Shown piece after piece: positions 32,651 to 41,078 of a stretch of DNA of 64,000 bases. The position numbers and the translations under genes were made by a program. The stretch is from assembly GCF_965233615.1 (NCBI RefSeq), contig NZ_OZ247495.1; one strand, given 5' to 3'. This DNA comes from Pelagibius sp028280305. GTDB taxonomy: Bacteria; Pseudomonadota; Alphaproteobacteria; Kiloniellales; Kiloniellaceae. Positions within the stretch are counted from its first letter, which is position 1; each line of letters opens with the position of its first letter. The notes under the pieces were generated by a model. The model did no database searches and was not told the origin of the DNA. It worked only from the letters and a program-made list of their open reading frames with translations.

Positions 32651-34789
32651 ATGCCAAGCCTGCCAGCAACACATCCGATCGTCGGAACCTTTGCAGACGA
32701 CAACATCACCGGCACCCGCCGTTCCGACGTCATCGCCGGGCAGAACGGCCACGACAGCATCACCGGCCAAACCGGGCACGACGAGATTTGGGGTGGCCGG
32801 GGGCACGATCAGCTACAGGGCAACAGCGGCAACGACCGGCTCTACGGCTCCGGCGGGCCGACGATCATTTCGGTCTCGACGATACCGATCGCCGACGACT
32901 ATCCGGTGCGGGTCGTCTTCGAGGGCGAGACCGCCGGCTACCGCAACAGCTTCGGCTACTACAAGATCGATCCCGACACCCGACAGATCTACGACGTCGA
33001 CATCATCTGGGAGAATGCCTCCCTTTCCGGCAGCGGCGGCTCTCTGCTGGCCGGACAGAGCGACCATCTGCTGGACGTATCGCCCGGCGATCACATCGGC
33101 TTTTTCATCGTCTCCAACGGCTTCAGCCACAATGATTTCGCCGCGCTCGGCGAGGGGAGCTACGCCTTCGTCGACGCTGGGGGAGCGCCGGCCACTTTGG
33201 ACAGCCAGGACCCGAAACTGGTCTTCACTGCAGAGGACGGCGGTGAAACCGAGATCGTTGTCCATCAGTATCACACGGCGGCCTACGGCGAGACTCTGGC
33301 GCTCAATCCCGACGGCCTGCTGCACACCGCCGGTATTCTGAAGACCGACAAGGGAACCCTGACCATCGGCTTCGAGGACCTCTACAACGGCGGCGACCGC
33401 GACTTCGACGATTCGGTCTTCACCATCGATCTGGGTACGGCCAACGCAAACGTCCTGAACGCACACTACCGGCAGGAACACGGCCTGCCTGACCTCTACG
33501 CGGAAGGTGAGGGTGACAACGATCCGCCGCTTGAGGTGGTGGACAACGACACGCTGCATGGCGGCACCGGCAACGATGAGCTTTGGGGCCACAAGGGAAA
33601 CGACCGGCTCTACGGCGAGAACGGCAACGACGAAATGCACGGCGGCAGCGGCGACGACAGTCTCTTCGGCGGCAGCGGCAATGACGAGATGTTCGGTAAC
33701 CTGGGTAACGATGTTCTCTACGGCGACAACGGCAACGACCAGATCATCGGCGGCTCCGGAGATGACCTGATCTACGGCGGCGGCAACAACGACAGTCTGA
33801 GCGGCAACGCCGGCAACGATACTCTTAGGGGTGGCCTGAACAACGACACGGTGGAAGGCGGCGGCGGCAACGATCTGCTTTTCGGCGACAACGGCCACGA
33901 CTCGCTGATCGGCGGCAGCGGCGACGACGAGATCTTCGGCGGCGCCAGCAACGACACCCTGGCGGGCGGCAGCGGCAGTGACTTCTTGGCCGGGGATTCC
34001 GGCAACGACGAACTGCAGGCGGGTTCGGGCGACGACAGCCTTCAGGGCGGATCGGGCAGCGACCGGCTCTATGCCGGCAGCGGCAACGACATCCTGGACG
34101 GTGGAACCGGCAGCGACACGCTGAACGGCGGGGCCGGTATCGACACGGCGGACTACCGTGATTGGACCAAGAAGATCGCTGTCGACCTTGACGCCGGTAC
34201 CGCCAAGGGCAACGGCACGGACACTCTGATTTCCATCGAGAACATCCTGGCAAGCGACTATGACGACAAGGTGATCGGCAACTCGCGGGAGAATGAAATT
34301 CACGGTGGCGGTGGTGCCGACAGGATCGCCGGGCATGCCGGCGACGATACACTTTTCGGCGATGCCGGCGCGGACTATCTGAACGGCGCCAGCGGCAACG
34401 ATGTCCTGTTCGGCGGCACGGATGCCGACCTGCTGCGCGGCGGCAAGGGCAGCGACGAGATCGACGGCGGCAGCGGCGACGACACGCTCTGGGGCGGTGA
34501 AAACGGTATCAATGACGCAACCACCGACCGCTTCTCCTTCGGCCTCGACTGCGGCAACGACAGCATTGCCGATTTCGAAGCCGGTATCGATGTTATCGCC
34601 CTGGATGCACTGCTGGTCGGCGAGGGCAGCGACCCCCTGGCCGCGCTCTTCGATACGGCCGAGGGCGCCTATCTCGATCTTTCCGCGCTCAACGGAGAGG
34701 CAGGCGAGGGCATCCTTTTCGCCGGCGTTACCATTGAAGACCTTACAGCCGACGACCCGACCGCACAGAGCTGGATCCTCGTCTCCTAA
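32651..34789 (+). CDS. RTX calcium-binding protein with DUF4114 domain
   Basis: 712 residues. A short run of RTX nonapeptides opens the protein (GQTGHDEIWGGRGHDQL). A DUF4114 domain follows at about 70-260, recognised by GFFIVSNGF and FEDLYNGGDRDFDDSVF. A long RTX array runs from about 300 to 620 (GGxGxDxLx units) and a secretion-type C-terminus ends the protein (FEAGIDVIALDALL). No N-terminal signal peptide is present, as expected for type I secretion; the exporter is not in the window. It probably binds Ca2+ outside the cell and acts as a matrix or adhesion protein with the polysaccharide. Confidence 0.85.
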   Translation: MPSLPATHPIVGTFADDNITGTRRSDVIAGQNGHDSITGQTGHDEIWGGRGHDQLQGNSGNDRLYGSGGPTIISVSTIPIADDYPVRVVFEGETAGYRNSFGYYKIDPDTRQIYDVDIIWENASLSGSGGSLLAGQSDHLLDVSPGDHIGFFIVSNGFSHNDFAALGEGSYAFVDAGGAPATLDSQDPKLVFTAEDGGETEIVVHQYHTAAYGETLALNPDGLLHTAGILKTDKGTLTIGFEDLYNGGDRDFDDSVFTIDLGTANANVLNAHYRQEHGLPDLYAEGEGDNDPPLEVVDNDTLHGGTGNDELWGHKGNDRLYGENGNDEMHGGSGDDSLFGGSGNDEMFGNLGNDVLYGDNGNDQIIGGSGDDLIYGGGNNDSLSGNAGNDTLRGGLNNDTVEGGGGNDLLFGDNGHDSLIGGSGDDEIFGGASNDTLAGGSGSDFLAGDSGNDELQAGSGDDSLQGGSGSDRLYAGSGNDILDGGTGSDTLNGGAGIDTADYRDWTKKIAVDLDAGTAKGNGTDTLISIENILASDYDDKVIGNSRENEIHGGGGADRIAGHAGDDTLFGDAGADYLNGASGNDVLFGGTDADLLRGGKGSDEIDGGSGDDTLWGGENGINDATTDRFSFGLDCGNDSIADFEAGIDVIALDALLVGEGSDPLAALFDTAEGAYLDLSALNGEAGEGILFAGVTIEDLTADDPTAQSWILVS

Positions 34790-34884
34790 ACCTCCAGCTC
34801 CCAAGAGGCGGGACCTCCGCGGGTCGGTCTGGAGAGCGTCGCAGCACCCCGCTGCGGCGCTCTCTTCTTTTGCGGCGGAGAGGG

Positions 34885-36831
34885 TCAAGGCAGAGGCGTG
34901 ATGGTGAACAGCGGGTTGTCTTCGATCAAGGCACGCAAGGAGGCGAACGACCAGCGCCGTTGCTGCCCGCAGGCGTCCCGGCCGCAATAGGACAGCGTCA
35001 AGTCGAGGTCGAAAGGGGCCGCCGGATCGAACAGCAGCGCGTAGGCGAGATGCTGATCGCTGGAGACGCTGCCGGGCAGCCTTCGGGAATAGAGATCCTT
35101 CAGTGTATCGGTTGCATAGGCATGCCAGCCGGCGCCGGGCAGCCAACGCGGGGTGCGCGGGCCACGGCCGTCCAGATCGCGCGGCAGAACACTGCCCGCA
35201 GCCAGAAGCCTGTCCAGCGTACGCTGCAAGGCTGCCTGCCGGTCCGGGCCCAGCCTGTAAGACAGGCTGGACAAACCCAGCAGACTGATTCCCGCGTGAT
35301 TGATATCCTCATAGCGCTTCGGCGCGGCGGCCTTCTGTTCGGGGCGGTGCAGCGAAATCTGATCGGCTTTCGTCCAGCCGCGGTAATGGGCCGGCACCCA
35401 GTAGCGCCAAAGAGCGCCACCGGAATCAACTTCCCAGCTTTCGACGAAGGAGTCGGCGATGGTGTGAGCGCGCGCGACAAGTGCAGGGTCAGGGAGAAGC
35501 TCGCCCACACGCTCAAGCACCACCGCCCACCTCAGGTGCCAGTTCCAGGGCGCCCAAAGTCCGTCGAAGCGAAACGGTGCACCGCGGGGAATACGATAAA
35601 GCCCCGCAGTCTGGTCGAAATAGGGTTCGTAGCTCTGCACCAGGCATTGGGCGTTGGCCAGGATCGCCGCCCGCAGCTTGAGCGGGCAACGCTCCCCCAA
35701 CGCCGCACAGCTCTGCAGCAGGCTGGCTGAGATCATTGCCTGGTTGATCATGAAAGAGACCGGGCTGCGCCGGTCCAACGAGTAGATGCGCGATGCCCAG
35801 GCGCAGGGGGGATTGAAGCGGTCCTCGATCCCCTGCGCTTTGTTCTGCCTGTCCAGCGTCGCGGTCATGGCGCCGACGGCGAGATCGGCGAAGACCGGAT
35901 GCCCACTTTTTCGGAACAGCTCGGCCAGGACCAGCGTCCGGTAACTCTGGCTCCAACTCTGCTTGCCCGCTTCATCCGAAGCGCGTGCCATAGGTTCTCC
36001 GAGGGAGTGAAGCAAGGCACCGCTGAGAGCGTGATAGGCTTGTCGGGCGCTTTGGCTGCCGCTTACCGAGATGACCGGTATGGCGCCCGCCGGCCGGCCT
36101 AAGGAAAATCCGAGAAACTCATCGGCTTGGCTCGCCAGAACCGGCGTGATTTTGCCGCTGGCAAAGTCGAGCAGCACGACGTCGCTGCCGCGTCGTGGAT
36201 CACAGAAGACCTCAAGGCCGATGCCGGCCCGAAGCACCTTGGCGCTCAAGACGGTGCAATCGCTGAAGCTGCCGATTCGCGCTGCCTCGGCTTCAATCCG
36301 CCCTTCGGTGCTGCGTCGATAGCGAAGGAACGTGGTCTCCCGCTTTTCACGCTCGAAGACCGACACAGTCAGGCTCCGTTCGTCATAGGCCAGCACGGAA
36401 ACAATCTGCAGGCGCGGCCAGGTCAGGGCCGTCTGCCCATCCTGGATCAGTTCCACCCGCGCTTTCGGGCCCTTGGTGGTGCGCAGATAGACGTGGGACC
36501 CCTTGCGGTCCATACGCAGGCCCGAAACCCTGGACACGTCCTCAAGATCGCTGCCGTCGACCAGAACCTCGCCATCGAGGATCACCGTTTCGCGGTACCC
36601 GCCGGCCGGCCAGAAGCGCAGCATCTCCTTGCCGCCGCGGCGCATGACCGAGACGAGGCCGGCCCGGCTGACGCCCTTGCTGGTGGAGAGTCCACTCGCC
36701 GTGTTGAAGGAGAAATCCCGCCCGCTCTGCGAGATTTCCCAGCCATCGGCAGCAAGCACCGGGCTGCCACCGAGCAAAGCTGCAGCAAAGACGGAAGCGG
36801 CAAGCCGCCGCTGCGCCGGTTTGACAACCAT
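34885..36831 (-). CDS. Periplasmic protein of the alginate cluster, putative uronate-polymer lyase or epimerase
   Basis: 648 residues with signal peptide 1-28 (ending SPVLAADG). Residues about 30-260 look beta-rich. The remaining about 370 are helical, with conserved-looking aromatic/His patches (SFMINQAMISASLLQSC, FDGLWAPWNWHLRW, YEDINHAGISLLGLSSL) typical of (alpha/alpha) toroid carbohydrate enzymes. I do not recognise an exact family. It starts 10 bp after algI in the same operon. Because recognisable AlgG epimerase and AlgL lyase are absent, this is the best candidate for either role (inference). Confidence 0.6.
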   Translation of the reverse strand: MVVKPAQRRLAASVFAAALLGGSPVLAADGWEISQSGRDFSFNTASGLSTSKGVSRAGLVSVMRRGGKEMLRFWPAGGYRETVILDGEVLVDGSDLEDVSRVSGLRMDRKGSHVYLRTTKGPKARVELIQDGQTALTWPRLQIVSVLAYDERSLTVSVFEREKRETTFLRYRRSTEGRIEAEAARIGSFSDCTVLSAKVLRAGIGLEVFCDPRRGSDVVLLDFASGKITPVLASQADEFLGFSLGRPAGAIPVISVSGSQSARQAYHALSGALLHSLGEPMARASDEAGKQSWSQSYRTLVLAELFRKSGHPVFADLAVGAMTATLDRQNKAQGIEDRFNPPCAWASRIYSLDRRSPVSFMINQAMISASLLQSCAALGERCPLKLRAAILANAQCLVQSYEPYFDQTAGLYRIPRGAPFRFDGLWAPWNWHLRWAVVLERVGELLPDPALVARAHTIADSFVESWEVDSGGALWRYWVPAHYRGWTKADQISLHRPEQKAAAPKRYEDINHAGISLLGLSSLSYRLGPDRQAALQRTLDRLLAAGSVLPRDLDGRGPRTPRWLPGAGWHAYATDTLKDLYSRRLPGSVSSDQHLAYALLFDPAAPFDLDLTLSYCGRDACGQQRRWSFASLRALIEDNPLFTITPLP

Positions 36832-36840
36832 GATACCATC

Positions 36841-38343
36841 CTAAAAGTTGAAGTAGATGAACTCCGTCAGATCATCCAGACGGTAGAGCTGGACGATCGC
36901 CGTGACCGCAACGGCGGAGAGTGCTGTCGCCCAACCGCCCGACGGCCGCCAGGCCAGACGCCGGCGGAACCAGGCTGCACCCAGCGCGCCTTTCACATCG
37001 ATGACGGGCCGGTACTTCTTCAGGAACTCGATGGCGTTCGGGGCCCAGAGGACGATGGCTCCAAGAGCGGCAAACTGGATCCAGGTCGGTGCCGTATCGC
37101 TCAGCAGGGCGGCCCAGAGCCGGTGATCGTGATACGGCGTCAGGCCGGCCATGCCCTGCAATATCGCCAGCGCGCCATCGAAACTCTCGGCGCGGAAGAA
37201 CACCCAGGCCACGACGACGGCCAACAGGGTTATCCCCTGGGCCGATGCCCGGCGCAGCGGGCCGGGCACGACGGACAAGATCGCGGCCTTGCCGGGCAGG
37301 CCGGACCAGGCGTGATTCACGATCAGGTAGAAGCCGTGCAGCAGACCCCAGAACACGAAGGTCCAGCTCGCCCCATGCCAGAGGCCGCCCAGCACCATGG
37401 TCGCCATCAGATTGACGTAGCGGCGCGCCTTGCCGCGCTTGCTGCCGCCCAGGGGGATGTAGAGATAGTCCCGCAGAAAGCGCGACAGCGTGATGTGCCA
37501 GTGGCGCCAGAACTCGACGATCGAGCGCGACTTGTAGGGCGAGTTGAAGTTGATCGGCAGGCGGATCCCGAACAGGCGGGCCAATCCCAGTGCCATGTCG
37601 CAGTAACCCGAAAAGTCGAAATAGATCTGAAAGGTATAGGCCAAGGCGCCGATCCAGGCCGCCTCCATCGGGACGCTTTCACCGGCGTCGGCCAGCCCGA
37701 AGACGGAATTGACGAGTGGTGCGACGCCGTCGGCCAGCACGATCTTTTTGAACAAACCGATGGCGAACAGGCTGCCGCCGATGGCCAGGTTCATAAAAAT
37801 CCGCTGCTGGAAAACCGTCAGGCGGAACTGCGGGATGGTATCCTTCTGCAGAACGATGGGGCCGGCGATCAACTGCGAAAAGAAGACGACGAAGAGGCAG
37901 TAGCGCGCAAAGTCGCAATCGGCGATCCGCCCCTTATAGGTATCGTAGAGAAAGGACACCTGCTGAAAGGTGAAGAATGAAATCGCCAGCGGCAGCACGA
38001 TATGGAGCATCGGCAGCTCGGCCCCCGCTACCGCGTTCACATTGGCGATCAGAAAGTCAGCGTACTTGAAGTACGCCAGGGTCGCCAGATTGCCGGCGAT
38101 ACCGGCAGCCAGCACCGCCCTGCTGGCGGTCGCGAGGATCGCCCTGTGAAAACCAAAGTTGACGCCGACCGAGGCCAGCAGCAGGACAAGGTGAAGGGGG
38201 CTCCACCAGGCATAGAAGACCAGCGAGGCGGCGATCAGCCACCAGATGATTCCCAGCTCCCAGCGCAGATAGCGCAGCAGGAGGAAACCGAGCAGCGTCG
38301 GCGGCAGGAAGAGGTAGATGAACTCCAGCGAGCTGAAAACCAT
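36841..38343 (-). CDS. algI: MBOAT O-acyltransferase AlgI
   Basis: 500 residues, about ten or more transmembrane helices. MBOAT/AlgI hallmarks are YFDFSGYCDMALGLARLFGI, EFWRHWHITLSRFLRDYLYIPLGG (split here only for reference) and the catalytic His in LGGLWHGASW. AlgI moves acetyl groups across the inner membrane for O-acetylation of mannuronate residues. It lies between the Sel1-repeat gene and the periplasmic enzyme and works with the SGNH protein at 39613. The length is near that of Pseudomonas AlgI. Confidence 0.93.
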   Translation of the reverse strand: MVFSSLEFIYLFLPPTLLGFLLLRYLRWELGIIWWLIAASLVFYAWWSPLHLVLLLASVGVNFGFHRAILATASRAVLAAGIAGNLATLAYFKYADFLIANVNAVAGAELPMLHIVLPLAISFFTFQQVSFLYDTYKGRIADCDFARYCLFVVFFSQLIAGPIVLQKDTIPQFRLTVFQQRIFMNLAIGGSLFAIGLFKKIVLADGVAPLVNSVFGLADAGESVPMEAAWIGALAYTFQIYFDFSGYCDMALGLARLFGIRLPINFNSPYKSRSIVEFWRHWHITLSRFLRDYLYIPLGGSKRGKARRYVNLMATMVLGGLWHGASWTFVFWGLLHGFYLIVNHAWSGLPGKAAILSVVPGPLRRASAQGITLLAVVVAWVFFRAESFDGALAILQGMAGLTPYHDHRLWAALLSDTAPTWIQFAALGAIVLWAPNAIEFLKKYRPVIDVKGALGAAWFRRRLAWRPSGGWATALSAVAVTAIVQLYRLDDLTEFIYFNF

Positions 38344-38405
38344 GACACAGGACCTCCGATGACGCTTGCGCCGTGTCGATGCGCCGCGGCTGTTTCTTGG
38401 TCGGG

Positions 38406-39608
38406 CTAACCCCGACTCCGACCGTTCGCCTCCATTGCGAGCAGTTCCTCAAGCAGACTCTGCGAACCCCGGTGACCGAGGGATGCCCCGCGGCGGGCCA
38501 GGGTGATGGCCGCAGGCAGGTCGCGCGGTGTTAACTCACCTTCCGCACAGAGACGCGCCAGTTCCTCCATCGAGCCGCCATGCCCCACCTCGACACCCTT
38601 CTTGAACCAGCCGACCGCCGCGCTCCGCGGCAGGCCGTGATCCTCCTTCAGATGCAGACGGCCCAGCGCCGTCATGGCGCCGCCGTGGCCCATGCCTGCG
38701 GCCCGCCGCAACCAGGTGAGCGCTTCCTGCGCCTTGTCCTCTGCCTCGGCATCGCCCGCCGCCGGGATGGCGAGCATCAGCCGCGCCAGATCGTGCATGC
38801 CGCCGGCATCGCCCAGATGGCCCGCACGCTTCAGCCAGCGAAGGGCGAGCTTGCGGTCGGCCTCGACGAACTCACCGTCGCGATAAAGCCGCCCCAGGGT
38901 CTTGGCGGCGCTGCCCGATCCCTCGGCGGCCTTGCGTTTCAGGGCTTCTATTGCCCGCTCCGCGAGGCGTTGAGCGCGCTGAGGGTCCGGAGTCATGCCG
39001 AAGCGGCCCTTGAAGAGCGCCCTGGCGAAGCGGATTGAAGCCGTCTCGTAACCGGCTTCGGCAGCGGCGCGATAGTGCGTCACCGCCCGGTCGACATTCT
39101 GCTCGACGCCGAGCCCGCGCTCGTAGTGCATGGCCAGTTGGACATGGGCTTTGCGATAGTTCCAGTCCAAGGCACGCAGGAACCATTCCACGGCGATGCG
39201 GTTGCAGTCCGGGCCCGCCGAGCGCTGGTAAAGACGGCCCAGTTCGAAAGCTGCCTCACCGCGATGGGCGAACTGGTACTGAACCGCCCGCAGCAACATC
39301 TGGCGCGCGTGTTCCAAATCGGGCGCAACACCCCAGCCGCGGCTGTAGACCTTTGCTGCGTGGAACATGGCCGTCGGATGCCCCTGCTGCGCATAGCGTT
39401 CGAAGATGACCGCCGCCTCGTCCCAGCGTCCGAGCTTTTGGAGTCCGCGGGCCTGACCGAGGGCTTCGGTCACCACCGGATCGACAGGCGCGTTCCGCGC
39501 GGAATCGACTTTCCAACTGTCAAGCTGGACAGCGGCAAGGGTCAGGCCGGCACCGGCCATCAGAGCGAGGCAGAGAGAGGTGAGACTGCGATAGCGCAAG
39601 CTTGTCAT
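38406..39608 (-). CDS. AlgK-like Sel1/TPR repeat protein
   Basis: 400 residues from the ATG at 39608 (GGAGG upstream). An N-terminal hydrophobic segment (LCLALMAGAGLTLAAVQ) is followed by about eight Sel1-like repeats, e.g. PTAMFHAAKVYSRGWGVAPD and KTLGRLYRDGEFVEADRKLA. Pseudomonas AlgK is a Sel1-repeat lipoprotein that scaffolds the export channel. Here no lipobox cysteine is seen, so attachment differs. It starts 5 bp after the algJ-like stop. Confidence 0.78.
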   Translation of the reverse strand: MTSLRYRSLTSLCLALMAGAGLTLAAVQLDSWKVDSARNAPVDPVVTEALGQARGLQKLGRWDEAAVIFERYAQQGHPTAMFHAAKVYSRGWGVAPDLEHARQMLLRAVQYQFAHRGEAAFELGRLYQRSAGPDCNRIAVEWFLRALDWNYRKAHVQLAMHYERGLGVEQNVDRAVTHYRAAAEAGYETASIRFARALFKGRFGMTPDPQRAQRLAERAIEALKRKAAEGSGSAAKTLGRLYRDGEFVEADRKLALRWLKRAGHLGDAGGMHDLARLMLAIPAAGDAEAEDKAQEALTWLRRAAGMGHGGAMTALGRLHLKEDHGLPRSAAVGWFKKGVEVGHGGSMEELARLCAEGELTPRDLPAAITLARRGASLGHRGSQSLLEELLAMEANGRSRG

Positions 39609-39612
39609 CGGC

Positions 39613-40890
39613 TCACCTCCAAAGGCGGCAGTGTTGACCCTCTGACATGGTGACCATGCCGTCGGAGAGGCTGGCGGCGACGTCACCGGGCGAGATCGGA
39701 CAACGCAGGGCACCGCGCCGTTTGCGTGCCTTGCTCTGGCTCGTCGGGTCGTTGGACACCAGTTGAACCAGCTCCCCCACGATCCGCCGGGCGACCTTGG
39801 CGTTGAAATGATAGGCATCCGAGAACTGGGACAGATCGCGGGTCATGCCATTGTCGAAGTCAAGGTCGACGACCGGCGCCAGGGCGGCGAGGCGAAGACG
39901 AAAGCCGGTATTGAGTTCACCGTGACCGTAGCCAGCCATCCGGGCCTGCATTTCGGTGATGGTCGGCGGGATTACGAAGACCAGTTCCACACCGTTCGCC
40001 GCCGACCAGTCTGCGATCTCGGCGATGCGCGACCAAAGGGTCTCGGAGAAAGTGAAGGACTTCCAGTCCGAGCGGCCGTTCTTGCGCACCTGATGTTCGA
40101 AGCGGGGCGGAAGTACCCTGTCGACTTGGCTGTCGGTCCAGATCGCCGACCAGGGACCGTGCCCCCGGCCGAGACCCAGGTTGGGCCCTTTGGAAAAAAC
40201 CGGCATGACTACGGGTTCCGTGACGTCCGGGAGCCGACAGCCGTAACAGGCATCGGGACCCAGAAGCATAGAAAGCGGCGTTTCGCCCGGCGCGCCGTAG
40301 TCCGCCGCCTGTGCCGGGGATATGATGCGCGGGAACCAGCCTTCCAGTTCTTGCATTTGCGTGGCGTAGCGCGTTTGCAGATTGCGCCATGCGACCTTCG
40401 CCACGAACCAACTGGTATAGTAGTCGAAGGGCTCGCGGGTCAGTTCGACCGCTTCGGGCACTCTGTTCATGCCGCCCTTGTGGTCCGGGTCGAAGCTGCG
40501 CAGCTGAATGCCGATGATCAGCCTTTTCAGCGACGGGTTTTGTCTGATGAACAGAAAGGTATCGTAGACCTCCTGAATCGTCGCACCGCCGTAGGCGAAG
40601 TTGAAGACATCCTCGTGCCCCAGCTCCCGCCAGTACTTTTCGCGCAGCGCGCGGGCGCGGCTGTCGCCCAGGATGACGGTCGCTGCCCCTTCATTCGGAT
40701 AGCGCGCCATTTTCCAGAGCGGGTAGTGCGCCTTTTCGCTGACCTTCTGCTTGTTCAGATCGAGATCGACGAGACCGTTCATGTTGTAGGGATCGACGAC
40801 CAGGTTCAGCACGGCCGGCGCAAGGCCGGCGGCGGCCGCCAGACCCAGTGCTAAAGCATAGAATCGCCCACGCCTTTTGAATCGCGCCAT
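39613..40890 (-). CDS. AlgJ/AlgX-like SGNH O-acetyltransferase
   Basis: 425 residues from the ATG at 40890 (GGAGAAG upstream). A signal anchor lies at about 8-32. The SGNH nucleophile block is VILGDSRARAL and the Asp-x-x-His pair is in FSDAYHFNAKV. The family transfers acetyl groups delivered by AlgI onto the polymer in the periplasm. First gene of the operon that also carries AlgK-like, AlgI and the lyase/epimerase-like protein, directly behind a sigma-54 promoter. The C-terminal about 50 residues are basic and Ser-rich and may be non-conserved. Confidence 0.8.
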   Translation of the reverse strand: MARFKRRGRFYALALGLAAAAGLAPAVLNLVVDPYNMNGLVDLDLNKQKVSEKAHYPLWKMARYPNEGAATVILGDSRARALREKYWRELGHEDVFNFAYGGATIQEVYDTFLFIRQNPSLKRLIIGIQLRSFDPDHKGGMNRVPEAVELTREPFDYYTSWFVAKVAWRNLQTRYATQMQELEGWFPRIISPAQAADYGAPGETPLSMLLGPDACYGCRLPDVTEPVVMPVFSKGPNLGLGRGHGPWSAIWTDSQVDRVLPPRFEHQVRKNGRSDWKSFTFSETLWSRIAEIADWSAANGVELVFVIPPTITEMQARMAGYGHGELNTGFRLRLAALAPVVDLDFDNGMTRDLSQFSDAYHFNAKVARRIVGELVQLVSNDPTSQSKARKRRGALRCPISPGDVAASLSDGMVTMSEGQHCRLWR

Positions 40891-40925
40891 GACTTGCTTC
40901 TCCGATATGACCTCTCCCTGTAGGA

Positions 40926-40940
40926 GCAATCGCCGTGCCA
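40926..40940 (-). promoter_or_regulatory. Sigma-54 promoter of the algJ-K-I operon
   Basis: Read on the minus strand: TGGCACGgcgaTTGC followed by T, a full match to the -24/-12 consensus with correct spacing. Predicted start near 40914, giving a leader of about 25 nt that contains the ribosome site of the gene starting at 40890. Confidence 0.85.
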
Positions 40941-41035
40941 GATCGCGCGAAGCGTTATATTATTGTTTTAGAATGACTATTTTGTTCTGATTAAGGCAGG
41001 GTGATTCTGTCTTGGCAAAATGCAAAAGCCGATTT

Positions 41036-41056
41036 GCAAGGCGGAAGGCCGCTTGC
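41036..41056 (-). terminator. Short hairpin after alg8
   Basis: gcaag-gcgg/ccgc-ttgc with one bulged base and an aagg loop, 23 bp past the alg8 stop. It may attenuate read-through from alg8 into the next operon. Confidence 0.4.
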
Positions 41057-41078
41057 CTGCAGGCTTCCGCGAGGCAGT

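Noticed and set aside
33540..34500. Regularly spaced repeats resembling a CRISPR array
   Set aside because: They are degenerate, in-frame RTX nonapeptide codons with no spacers.
32813..35146. A long open frame opposite the RTX gene
   Set aside because: Its low-complexity Val/Ala-rich text is the antisense of the Gly/Asp repeats.
38406..39818. Longer form of the Sel1-repeat protein beginning at 39818
   Set aside because: The extra 70 residues overlap the end of the SGNH gene in another frame. The ATG at 39608 has a strong ribosome site and leads into a signal segment.
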